Made by a program: the position numbers and the translations under genes. This document shows, in pieces, positions 33,752 to 41,515 of a DNA stretch of 62,883 bases; position 1 is the stretch's first letter; each line of letters starts with the position of its first letter. The notes beneath the pieces are model-generated. The model searched no databases. It worked only from the letters and a program-made list of their open reading frames with translations, and was not told the origin of the DNA. Source of the DNA: an uncultured Collinsella sp. (GTDB lineage: Bacteria; Actinomycetota; Coriobacteriia; Coriobacteriales; Coriobacteriaceae); NCBI GenBank assembly GCA_900546105.1, contig URBP01000001.1, positions 1-62,883 on the forward strand, written 5' to 3'.

Positions 33752-35671
33752 CTACTCCAGCTCAAATGCACCCGTGTACAGCTGGTAGTAATACCCGCGC
33801 TTGGCGATCAGTTCGTCGTGGTTGCCGCGCTCGATGATGCGGCCGTGGTCCAGGCAGATGATTGCGTCGGAGTTGCGCACGGTGGAGAGGCGGTGCGCGA
33901 TGACAAACGTCGTGCGGCCTTCCATGAGCTTGTCCATGCCGGCTTGCACGATGGCCTCGGTGCGGGTATCGATGCTCGACGTGGCCTCGTCCAGAATCAT
34001 TGCCGGCGGATCGGCGACGGCGGCGCGTGCGATCGAAATCAGCTGGCGCTGGCCCTGCGACAGCTGCGCGCCGTTGCCGGTGAGCATAGTGTCGTAGCCG
34101 TCGGGTAGGCGGGTGATAAAGTCGTCGGCGCCCGCGAGCTTGGCCGCCGCGATGCACTCCTCGTCGGTAGCGTCCAGGTTGCCGTAGCGGATGTTGTCCA
34201 TCACGGTGCCGGTGAACAGGTTCACGTCCTGCAGCACGACGCCCAGGCTTCGGCGCAGATCGGCCTTGCGGATCTTATTGACGTTGATGCCGTCGTAGCG
34301 AATCTTGCCGTCGGCAATGTCATAGAAGCGGTTGATGAGGTTGGTGATGGTCGTCTTGCCGGCACCGGTGGCGCCGACAAACGCGACCTTCTGGCCCGGC
34401 TTGGCAAACACGGACACGCCGTGCAGCACCTCGTGGTCGGGCGTGTAGCCAAAGTCGACGTTGTCCATGACCAGGTCGCCGCGCAGCGGCACGTATTCGA
34501 TCTCGCCGGTCGCGCGGTGCGGATGCTTCCACGCCCACATGCCGGTGTGGTGGTCGGCCTCCTCGAGCTGCCAGGTGTCGGGGTTGACCTGCGCGTTGAC
34601 AAGCGTCACGTAGCCCTCGTCGGCCTCGGGCTCCTCGTCGATGAGTTCAAAGATACGGTCGGCGCCGGCGAGGCCCATGACCACGGCGTTGATCTGCTGC
34701 GAGATCTGGCCGATCTGTCCGCAGAACTGCTTGGTCATGTTGAGGGACGGCACCACGACGGCGATGGACAGCGCCATGCCCGAGATGCTCAGGTTGGGCA
34801 CGCCCAGCGCCAGGAAAATGCCGCCCGCCAGTGCGACCAGCACGTAGAGCAGGTTGCCCAGGTTCATAAGGATGGGCATGAGGATGTTGGCGTACATGTT
34901 GGCCTTCTGGGAGACCTCGAAGAGCTTTTCGTTGCGCTCGTCAAAATCGGCCTCGGCGGCAGACTCGTGGCAGAACGCCTTGACGACCTTCTGGCCGTTC
35001 ATGACTTCCTCGATATGGCCCTCGACCACGCCGAGCTCGGTCTGCTGCGCAATGAAGAAGCGCGCGGAGTTGGAGCCGAGCAGCTTGGTCATAAAGGTCA
35101 TAAAGGCGACGCCGGCGATGATGACCAGGCACATCCACACGCTGTAGTACAGCATGATAAAGAACACCGTGACGATGATGATGATCGTCATGAGCAGGTT
35201 GGGCAGCGACTGGCTGATCATCTGACGTAGCGTGTCGATGTCGTTGGTGTAGTGGCTCATGATATCGCCGCGCTGGTGCGTGTCGAAGTAGCGGATCGGC
35301 AGGTCCTGCATGCGGTTGAACATCATCTCGCGCAGCTTCTCGAGCGAGCCCTGCGTGACGATAGCCATGGCGCGGTTCCAGAAGAGCGAGGACAGGACGC
35401 CGACGCCGTAGATGCAGGCGAGGGTGGTCACGAGCTGTGCGATTTTGGGCTGCGCGGCTTCCCAATCGCCCGACTGCCACGATTCGCTAATAATTTGCAG
35501 GGCGCTCTGCAGGAAGGTCGCGCCGATGGAGTTGATGATGGCGCAGAGCACCACGCCGGCGACGACGAGGGGCAAAAGCACAGGATAGAAGCCAAAGAGC
35601 GTCTTGATGAGGCGCGACATGGTGCCGCCCTTGCGGTTGAGCGCGCGCTCGGCGGTCGTTGCCTTACTCAT
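33752..35671 (-). CDS. ABC exporter half-transporter, canonical ATPase site
   Basis: A 639-residue protein with six membrane helices (about residues 20-330) and a nucleotide-binding domain. Walker A is GATGAGKTT, the signature LSQGQRQ, Walker B with catalytic Glu ILDEATSSID, and the switch His is in IAHRLST. About 60 additional residues sit between the membrane domain and the ATPase core. Start ATG 35671 overlaps the stop of the partner gene and has AAGGAGG upstream. With the upstream half it forms a heterodimeric exporter of the MdlAB/BmrCD/TM287-288 class, probably for drugs, lipids or peptides. Confidence 0.9.
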   Translation of the reverse strand: MSKATTAERALNRKGGTMSRLIKTLFGFYPVLLPLVVAGVVLCAIINSIGATFLQSALQIISESWQSGDWEAAQPKIAQLVTTLACIYGVGVLSSLFWNRAMAIVTQGSLEKLREMMFNRMQDLPIRYFDTHQRGDIMSHYTNDIDTLRQMISQSLPNLLMTIIIIVTVFFIMLYYSVWMCLVIIAGVAFMTFMTKLLGSNSARFFIAQQTELGVVEGHIEEVMNGQKVVKAFCHESAAEADFDERNEKLFEVSQKANMYANILMPILMNLGNLLYVLVALAGGIFLALGVPNLSISGMALSIAVVVPSLNMTKQFCGQIGQISQQINAVVMGLAGADRIFELIDEEPEADEGYVTLVNAQVNPDTWQLEEADHHTGMWAWKHPHRATGEIEYVPLRGDLVMDNVDFGYTPDHEVLHGVSVFAKPGQKVAFVGATGAGKTTITNLINRFYDIADGKIRYDGINVNKIRKADLRRSLGVVLQDVNLFTGTVMDNIRYGNLDATDEECIAAAKLAGADDFITRLPDGYDTMLTGNGAQLSQGQRQLISIARAAVADPPAMILDEATSSIDTRTEAIVQAGMDKLMEGRTTFVIAHRLSTVRNSDAIICLDHGRIIERGNHDELIAKRGYYYQLYTGAFELE

Positions 35672-37478
35672 GTGCCTCGCCTCCTTCCTGGGTCTGAGCT
35701 TGCGTTGCGGATGCCTCGGTGTCGGCCTCGACGGCCCCTTCGCCCTCGGCAGACATCTTGTTTTGAGAGGTAAAGGTCTCGCGGTAGATCTCGCTCGTCT
35801 TGAGCAGCTCTTCGTGGTTGCCGATCTGTGCGATGCGGCCGCCCTCCATGACAATGATGCGGTCTGCGTCCTGCACGGAGCTGATGCGCTGGGCGATGAT
35901 GAGCTTGGTCGTGTTGGGCAGATAACTTGCCAGACCTGCGCGAATCTTGGCGTCAGTCTTGGTGTCGACGGCGCTGGTGGAGTCGTCCAGGATTAAGATC
36001 TTGGGGCGACGCAGCAGGGCACGCGCAATGCACAGGCGCTGCTTCTGACCGCCGGAAACATTGGAGCCGCCCTGCTCGATCCAGGTGCCATAGCCCTTGG
36101 GGAAACCGTCGACAAACTCGTCGGCGCAGGCCAGATGCGCCGCCTCGCGGACTTCCTCGTCGGTGGCGTTCGGGTCGCCCCAACGCAGGTTCTCGGCGAC
36201 GGTGCCGCTAAACAGCACGTTTTTCTGCAGCACCATGGCGACCTGGTGACGCAGCGCGTCCAGGTCGTAGTCGCGCACGTCCACGCCGCCCACGCGCACA
36301 GCGCCTTCGGTGGTGTCGTACAGGCGGGCGATGAGGTTAACGAGCGTGGACTTGGCCGAGCCGGTGCCGCCGATGATGCCGATGGTCTCGCCGCTCGTAA
36401 TGTGCAGGTCGATATCGTCGAGCGCCTGGCGCTTCGCATGCTTGGAATACTTAAAGCTCACGTGGTCAAAGTCGATGGAACCGTCGGCAACCTCGAGCAC
36501 GGGCTCGGCGGGATCGGCGATCGTGGGCTCGGCGGCCAGCACCTCGGCAATGCGGTGTGCCGATTCGTCGGCCATGGTCACCATGACAAAGATCATCGAC
36601 AGCTGCATCAGGCTCATGAGAATCTGGAAACCATAGGTAAAGGTCGAGGAGAGCTGGCCCACGTCGAACAGCGTGCCCTGGCTCGTGATGATGAGCTTGG
36701 AGCCCAGGTAGATGATGACGACAAACGCGCAGTTGACGCAGATGTTCATCATGGGGTTGTTAAAGGCGAGCAGCTTCTCGGCGCGGGTGAAGTCCATCTG
36801 GACGTCGCGCGCGGCGGTCGCGAACTTCTCCTTCTCAAAGTCTTCGCGCACATAGCTCTTGACCACGCGCATGCCGGTGACGTTTTCCTCGACGGACTCG
36901 TTAAGGGCATCGTACTTGTGGAACACGCGCGAGAAGATGGGGCGCACCTTAAAGATGATAAAGAACAGTCCAAAGCCCAGCAGCGGAATGATGACCAGGT
37001 AGACCATGGCGACGCTGCCGCCCATGATAAATGCCATGGTAAAGGCGAAGATCAAGACCAGCGGCGCGCGCACGGCGATACGGATGATCATCATAAAGGC
37101 CTGCTGCACGTTGTTGATATCGGTGGTCAGACGCGTGACGAGTGAGGAACTCGAGAACTCATCGATGTTGGCAAAGCTGAACGTCTGGATCTTGTAGAAC
37201 AGGTCGTGACGCAGGTTCTTGGCGAACCCGCAGCTCGCATGGCTGCAGGTGACGCCGGCCGCGGCGCCAAAAGCAAGCGACGTCAGCGCGATGAGCACCA
37301 AAAAGCCTGCGGTGGGAAGCATCTCGGCTACGGTGGCGCCGTCTTTGATAGCGTCGATCAGGTTGGCGGTGATGAATGGAATCAGCATCTCGCAGAGCAC
37401 CTCGCCAAGCACGAGCAACGGCGTGGCAACGGTGACTTTCATATAGTCGCGGATGCTGCCCATGAGGGTTTTAATCAT
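35664..37478 (-). CDS. ABC exporter half-transporter, degenerate ATPase site
   Basis: A 604-residue partner of the next gene. Six membrane helices precede the ATPase domain. Walker A is GGTGSAKST (370), the signature is VSGGQ (474-478), the Walker B end is ILDDSTSAVD with Asp499 in place of the catalytic Glu, and the switch residue is Gln in IAQRISS in place of His. Such changes are the usual mark of the degenerate site in heterodimeric exporters. A polar, acid-rich tail ends the protein. GGGAGG lies before the ATG, which overlaps the end of the MarR gene. Confidence 0.9.
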   Translation of the reverse strand: MIKTLMGSIRDYMKVTVATPLLVLGEVLCEMLIPFITANLIDAIKDGATVAEMLPTAGFLVLIALTSLAFGAAAGVTCSHASCGFAKNLRHDLFYKIQTFSFANIDEFSSSSLVTRLTTDINNVQQAFMMIIRIAVRAPLVLIFAFTMAFIMGGSVAMVYLVIIPLLGFGLFFIIFKVRPIFSRVFHKYDALNESVEENVTGMRVVKSYVREDFEKEKFATAARDVQMDFTRAEKLLAFNNPMMNICVNCAFVVIIYLGSKLIITSQGTLFDVGQLSSTFTYGFQILMSLMQLSMIFVMVTMADESAHRIAEVLAAEPTIADPAEPVLEVADGSIDFDHVSFKYSKHAKRQALDDIDLHITSGETIGIIGGTGSAKSTLVNLIARLYDTTEGAVRVGGVDVRDYDLDALRHQVAMVLQKNVLFSGTVAENLRWGDPNATDEEVREAAHLACADEFVDGFPKGYGTWIEQGGSNVSGGQKQRLCIARALLRRPKILILDDSTSAVDTKTDAKIRAGLASYLPNTTKLIIAQRISSVQDADRIIVMEGGRIAQIGNHEELLKTSEIYRETFTSQNKMSAEGEGAVEADTEASATQAQTQEGGEAHE

Positions 37479-37974
37479 CCAGTTCCTCCCAGGTTACACG
37501 GATTTTCTCGAGCATTTCGGCGAGCTGCTCGCGCTCGTCGTGGGTGAGGGCACTAAAGGCCTGCTCTCTAAAGCGAATGCGGGCCGCCTGGTCGATGCGG
37601 GCGTTTTCCCGGCCGGTTTCGGTCAGGCGAATGGTGAGTTGCCGTCGATCCTTGGGGTTACGGCTGCGCTCGATGAGGCCGTTGAGCTCGAGCTTGGACA
37701 GGATCTCGGAAAGCGATCCCGGCTTGTGGTCAAAGTGCATGCCGAGCTCCTGCTGCGACATCTCGCCGCCGGGTTGCTTGGCCAGCAGGCAGATGATGGG
37801 CGCCTTGCCGGACATGCCTCCGCCATGAAAATGCATGTAATGGCCGCAAAAGCCCAGGCCATTGAGGATGCGCTTGGCGAGTTTGTCTTCGGCGTTGACC
37901 GCTTCGGGTATGTCTACCGGTTGCGACGGGTCACCGCCGGGCTCATGCGGAAGGACGAGTGGTTCAACACACAT
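37471..37974 (-). CDS. MarR family transcriptional regulator
   Basis: A 167-residue regulator with an N-terminal extension. The winged helix covers about 60-135 (GGEMSQQELGMHFDHKPGSL and ERSRNPKDRRQLTIRLTETG). Conserved Asp/Arg of the wing are present. It overlaps the first ABC gene by eight bases, so it is an autoregulated repressor of its own exporter operon by analogy with MarR systems. The spacing of GGAGCA to the ATG is long (12 bases). CGHYMHFHGGG upstream of the helix is His-rich, and metal or ligand binding cannot be excluded. Confidence 0.88.
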   Translation of the reverse strand: MCVEPLVLPHEPGGDPSQPVDIPEAVNAEDKLAKRILNGLGFCGHYMHFHGGGMSGKAPIICLLAKQPGGEMSQQELGMHFDHKPGSLSEILSKLELNGLIERSRNPKDRRQLTIRLTETGRENARIDQAARIRFREQAFSALTHDEREQLAEMLEKIRVTWEELDD

Positions 37975-37998
37975 GTTGTTGCAGTGCTCCTTTCTTTA

Positions 37999-38028
37999 GT
38001 TAGGTAGTGGAATTGTTTTGTGCCTAAC
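37999..38028 (-). promoter_or_regulatory. Candidate MarR operator
   Basis: Inverted half-sites GTTAGGTA (37999-38006) and TGCCTAAC (38021-38028) lie immediately upstream of the marR-type gene, where repression would block its promoter. Confidence 0.5.
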
Positions 38029-38072
38029 CAATCTAGGAGCATGAGAAATGAATGTCAAGGTACCAAACTTAT

Positions 38073-38220
38073 TAAGTTACGGCGTTTTACCAAACGCCGT
38101 AACCGCTCGACGCCGCAAACGCTCCTAAGCGGCAATCTGGCGTTCAATCGTCGGGCATGGCCACAAGGCCTATGCCCTCCTCTTTCACGCCACCTTGCTC
38201 GCTTAGGAACGCTTTCGCTG
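38073..38220. repeat. 150-nt structured repeat (copy 1)
   Basis: It begins with the hairpin ACGGCGTTT/AAACGCCGT, then GCTCGACGC and AAGCGGCAATCTGGCGTTCAA, here read in parts. A variable inner stem GGGCATGGCC/GGCCTATGCCC follows, and the element ends CACCTTGCTCGCTTAGG. The copy at 59070-59219 matches throughout except at the variable stem. Stem changes are compensated: TGGCGT/ACGCCA here is TGACGT/ACGTCA there. It lies between the MarR promoter and pdxY. Confidence 0.85.
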
Positions 38221-38261
38221 TCCGTCCTCAATCTGCAGCGCTGCCTCGGTTGGCATTTGAG

Positions 38262-38292
38262 TGATCCGTGGGGGCCGGAGGAAAACGGATCA
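38262..38292. repeat. 31-nt element, GGGGACGGAGG family (copy 1)
   Basis: Ends TGATCC and GGATCA are inverted; the middle reads GTGGGGGCCGGAGGAAAAC. Other copies of exactly 31 bases lie at 57471, 62800 (reverse) and 62833. Confidence 0.8.
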
Positions 38293-38330
38293 TTTTGGGC
38301 TGCGGTGACACCCTTCCGAAGTTGCTTTGC

Positions 38331-38486
38331 CCAAAACTATGCCGGATTACTACGATGAATTCGAAATTTCAGACCTCGGCATTGTTTTTCGGAAAATCAC
38401 AAGCTGCCTACCTGCGGTTTTGCTGGAGTGCAATTCGTTGTGGTTGGAGACTGGCGGTTTATCGTAGTAATCCGGCATGGTTTTGG
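38331..38486. repeat. 156-nt palindromic element with conserved core (copy B)
   Basis: Arms of 26 bases (38331-38356 and 38461-38486), containing CCAAAAC and GGATTACTACGAT, pair with one mismatch. The interior shares GTTTTTCGGAAAAT and GCCTACCTGCGGTTTT with the element at 28694-28851, but the arms are unrelated outside ACTACG. It lies upstream of the pdxY-like gene; the remaining 180 bases before that gene show no clear promoter. Confidence 0.8.
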
Positions 38487-38666
38487 AATGGTAGTAAATA
38501 GATGGCAGCTACTGTGCCGCTACCGCCGCGATTCGCCTCCCATTTCCGAAACCTCTCCGCAACAATTTGCCCTTCGTACCGCTCGCCTCCGCTCACAGCG
38601 TCCCCTGCGCTACACTTAGTCGCATTGTGGCGCTGCCGCGTCGCGCCCGAAGCAAGGGAGACCCTC

Positions 38667-39491
38667 ATGAAGAACACTCAGCTGCTGCTGATCAACGATA
38701 TGTGCGGTTACGGCAAAGTCGCGCTTTCCGCCATGCTGCCGGTGCTGTCGCACATGGGTTACCGTATCCACAATCTGCCGACGGCACTTGTGTCCGATAC
38801 GCTCAACTATCCCAAGTTCTACATCCACGACACCACGGAGTACGTGCGTCAGAGTCTTGCCATCTGGGAAGAGCTCGGCTTTGAGTTCGACGCCATCTCG
38901 ACCGGCTTTATCGTGACCGAGGAAGAGACGCGTATCATCTCGGACTTTTGCCACCGCCGCGCGCAAAAGGGCACCAAGGTGTTCGTCGACCCCATCATGG
39001 GCGACAACGGCAAGCTCTATGCCGGTGTGCCCGAGTCCACGATTGGCCTTATGCGGCACCTGCTGGAGTGCGCAGACTACGCGGTGCCCAACTACACCGA
39101 GGCCTGTCTGCTCACCGATACGCCTATTGCAGAACAGATCACGCCCGATGAGGCCCGCGCCCTTGTGGACGCCGTGCGCGAGCTGGGTGCCAAGTCGGTG
39201 GTCATTACGAGCGCCGTGGTCAATGGCACGAACGCGGTTATCGGTTACGACCATGTGGCGGGGGAGTACTTCACGATCCCCTTCGAGCTGATCCCGGTGT
39301 ACTTCCCGGGTACGGGCGATACGTTCTCGGCCGTGCTTATGGGTCGCGTGATGAGCGGTTGGACGCTTCAGCGCGCCACAGCCGACGCCATGCGCGTGGT
39401 GGCCGAGCTTATCGAGCGCAATGCCGACCAAGAGGACAAGTCGGCCGGCCTTCCCATCGAGGCCTGCCTGGACGTGATCGACCATGAGTAA
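38667..39491 (+). CDS. Pyridoxamine/pyridoxine kinase (PdxY/PdxK-like)
   Basis: A 274-residue ribokinase-fold kinase. LLINDMCGYGKVALSAMLPV at the start replaces the usual SHVAYG(H/N) substrate loop, VFVDPIMGDNGKLY lies near residue 110, NYTEACLLT near 150, and the anion hole GTGDTFSAVL near 215. It phosphorylates vitamin B6 vitamers with ATP. ATG 38667 has AAGGGAG eight bases upstream. It overlaps the next small gene by eight bases (ATGAGTAA), so they are co-translated. Confidence 0.88.
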   Translation: MKNTQLLLINDMCGYGKVALSAMLPVLSHMGYRIHNLPTALVSDTLNYPKFYIHDTTEYVRQSLAIWEELGFEFDAISTGFIVTEEETRIISDFCHRRAQKGTKVFVDPIMGDNGKLYAGVPESTIGLMRHLLECADYAVPNYTEACLLTDTPIAEQITPDEARALVDAVRELGAKSVVITSAVVNGTNAVIGYDHVAGEYFTIPFELIPVYFPGTGDTFSAVLMGRVMSGWTLQRATADAMRVVAELIERNADQEDKSAGLPIEACLDVIDHE

Positions 39492-39819
39492 CGCTGGCGA
39501 GAACGGCGCCACCGCCGGGTCCGCCGACGAGAACAAGCCGCTCGGCGCGCCGCGTGGCAAGCGGCCGCGTATCCGCGTGAGCTGCGTGGACCAGCTGGGG
39601 ACGTGCCGCTGCCACCACGGTCATAAGCCGGGCGACGTCTTTGACTTCGACCGAGACCGCGGCAAGATGTGCGCCATGGCCTGCCATGTGGGCTTTCCCT
39701 ATATCGATATCCTGCGCTATGGCGGAACCGTGCCTGGCAACGAGCCCGGTACGGCGAAGTTTTGCTGCCCCGAGGTCGATACGCTGAATGTCTGGCTTGC
39801 CGAGATCGTCGACGAGTAG
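39484..39819 (+). CDS. TIGR04076-like small Cys-rich protein
   Basis: A 111-residue protein. After a 25-residue disordered start, it shows CRCHHGHKPGDVFDF, CAMACHVGFPYIDILRYGG and CCPEVDTLN. This order (GHKVGD, CxxxxH...PY...LR(F/Y)GG, CPD) matches the TIGR04076 family of unknown function. Seven Cys and several His residues suggest metal binding. It is translationally coupled to the pyridoxamine kinase, but a functional link is not established. Confidence 0.7.
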   Translation: MSNAGENGATAGSADENKPLGAPRGKRPRIRVSCVDQLGTCRCHHGHKPGDVFDFDRDRGKMCAMACHVGFPYIDILRYGGTVPGNEPGTAKFCCPEVDTLNVWLAEIVDE

Positions 39820-39845
39820 TTGAGCGTGGATTATCTCCTGCCGAG

Positions 39846-39919
39846 AAAATGAGCGTGGATTTTCTCCCGTTTAGAGCGCACTTGAACGCTCAAAGTGGGA
39901 GAAAATCCACGCTCGTTTT
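39846..39919. repeat. Nested palindrome with half-copy
   Basis: Outer 23-base arms (39846-39868 and 39897-39919; AAAATGAGCGTGGATTTTCT...) differ at one position and enclose an inner hairpin GAGCG/CGCTC. A degenerate direct copy of one arm (TGAGCGTGGATTATCTCC) precedes it at 39821-39838. It lies between convergent genes. Confidence 0.85.
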
Positions 39920-39960
39920 ATGCCGATGGCGTGGCCCGCGTATCCGCGCCGCCCGAGCGC

Positions 39961-40407
39961 CTACAGCTGCTCGAGCATAGCAGTGCAACCGTCGAGCACG
40001 TCGCGGTAGGTGGCATCGAAGTTGCCGGTGTACCAGGGATCGGCCACGTCGCCGGGGCGCTCGGTCCAATCGAGCAAGCGCGTAATTTTGCCGTCGGGGT
40101 CGTTGCCAAAGATGCGACGCAGGCCACGCGCGTTCTCGGCATCCATATAAACAATGTGATCCCAGTTGCCATACTCTGTGCGACGCACCTGGCGGGCACG
40201 GTGCGCAACGACGGGAATCCCGACCTCGCGTAGCTTGGCAACGGTACCGTGGTGCGGCGGGTTGCCAATCTCTTCAGTTGAGGTCGCCGCGGAATCGATG
40301 ACAAACTCCGCCTCGCGCCCAGCGCGGCGCACGAGCTCGGTAAACACCGACTCAGCCATCGTCGAGCGGCAGATGTTCCCATGGCAGATAAACAGTACGC
40401 GTTGCAT
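39961..40407 (-). CDS. Low-molecular-weight protein tyrosine phosphatase
   Basis: A 148-residue cysteine phosphatase. The P-loop CHGNICRS (Cys8, Arg14) follows the first strand, and the general acid Asp lies in DPWYTGNF near residue 118, as in the family. Substrates may be phosphotyrosine on tyrosine kinases of surface-polysaccharide synthesis, or low-mass phosphoesters. ATG 40407 has AAAGG nine bases upstream and aligns with the family start. It is probably monocistronic, 60 bases beyond the RpiR gene on the same strand. Confidence 0.92.
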   Translation of the reverse strand: MQRVLFICHGNICRSTMAESVFTELVRRAGREAEFVIDSAATSTEEIGNPPHHGTVAKLREVGIPVVAHRARQVRRTEYGNWDHIVYMDAENARGLRRIFGNDPDGKITRLLDWTERPGDVADPWYTGNFDATYRDVLDGCTAMLEQL

Positions 40408-40467
40408 AGGACGATACCTTTCATATAGAAGGCTGCTAACGAGTCGAATCCCGGCACATGCCAAGTT

Positions 40468-41217
40468 TTATTTCTTGGCCAGTTTGAAGTAACGCTCAAA
40501 TATCAATTCGAAAACGTAATAGAACATCAATCGACTGTCGAGGTCCATGCTGCCCAAGCGGATTTCTTTTTGCACGGTGTAGATAGGGTAGTCGGCTAGT
40601 TTTGAGAGAGAATTTCGAGAAAAGCCGGTGAGTGTGACGACCTTGCATCCGCGCGTTTTGGCTATCGATGTGGCGTCAATAGACACCTGCGTCTCGCCGC
40701 TTACGGAAACGCTGAAGACCAGGTCGTTTTTGCCGAGCAGTTCTGCGTAATGCCTCATGACGTGGCGTTCACTGAGCGTATCGGTATTCTTGCCCATTAT
40801 TTTGAGCTTTTCAGCCATCTCGAGGCACGGGTATTTCGAAAAGCCCGAGCAGAAGAACACGATATGCGAGGCGTCCTGGATAAGGCTCACGACCGAGTCG
40901 ATGACCCGGTCGTTAAGCAGATCTTTGGTCTGTACGAGCTGGGTATCAAGAGGAAGTGCCTCGATAGTGAATCGATTGCGGTCGAGCGAGGCGGAATACG
41001 ATTGTTTGAGCTCCGTAAACCCCGAGAAGCCAAGCTTGTGGGCAAGCCTGACGATTGTATTGGGAGCGACGAAGAACCGTTCAGCAACGCTCTTAAGCGT
41101 GACATCGTCAATATCATCACGCAGCTCGATGATGTAGCGCATGATCTCGCTTTCGAGATCGTTGAGCTTGCTCTCGCCAGCTCGCACATGATCATAAAAA
41201 GATTCTTGATCTTTCAT
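40468..41217 (-). CDS. RpiR family regulator of the first GH4/PTS module
   Basis: A 249-residue regulator with HTH (residues 15-75, LKSVAERFFVAPNTIVRLAH) and SIS domain (about 105-235, HIVFFCSGFSKYPCLEMA and VSVSGETQVSID). ATG 41217 follows GAGGGG at a long distance. Longer readings exist but enter the promoter region. It is divergent from the GH4/PTS genes, and the common gap holds a GCGAAA/TTTCGC dyad. The inducer is probably a phosphorylated disaccharide. Confidence 0.85.
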   Translation of the reverse strand: MKDQESFYDHVRAGESKLNDLESEIMRYIIELRDDIDDVTLKSVAERFFVAPNTIVRLAHKLGFSGFTELKQSYSASLDRNRFTIEALPLDTQLVQTKDLLNDRVIDSVVSLIQDASHIVFFCSGFSKYPCLEMAEKLKIMGKNTDTLSERHVMRHYAELLGKNDLVFSVSVSGETQVSIDATSIAKTRGCKVVTLTGFSRNSLSKLADYPIYTVQKEIRLGSMDLDSRLMFYYVFELIFERYFKLAKK

Positions 41218-41360
41218 AAGATGTTTCGGCCCCTCGCACCTCGTCGTATATATGGTACCGCTTTGTGTTGCCAGGTGAGAAATCGGTAATCGGTCAAGAT
41301 TGCCTATTGCCCATGAACTGGGTAAACGTGCGTGTCTGCCTACACATATCTGTGTTGTAA

Positions 41361-41385
41361 GCGAAATCATGTGTCCCCGTTTCGC
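41361..41385. promoter_or_regulatory. Candidate RpiR operator, first GH4 module
   Basis: GCGAAA-13-TTTCGC lies between the divergent genes. An overlapping hairpin GTCCCCGT/ACGGGGAC (41373-41403) could control the leader of the GH4 message. The rest of the 298-base gap shows nothing further. Confidence 0.45.
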
Positions 41386-41515
41386 ATTGGCCCACACGGG
41401 GACTCGCAAATGACCTTATGTCGCAAAATAGCAATCGAAACGAAGCAAGCCGAGGACAACCGCGGAGCCCAAGGTCTTCGAGAACACCGATCAGCCAACC
41501 CTGGAGGGACGGAAC

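Noticed and set aside
35664..37478. Inactivated ABC gene because catalytic Glu and His are missing
   Set aside because: These changes are normal for the degenerate half of heterodimeric exporters, and the gene is otherwise intact.
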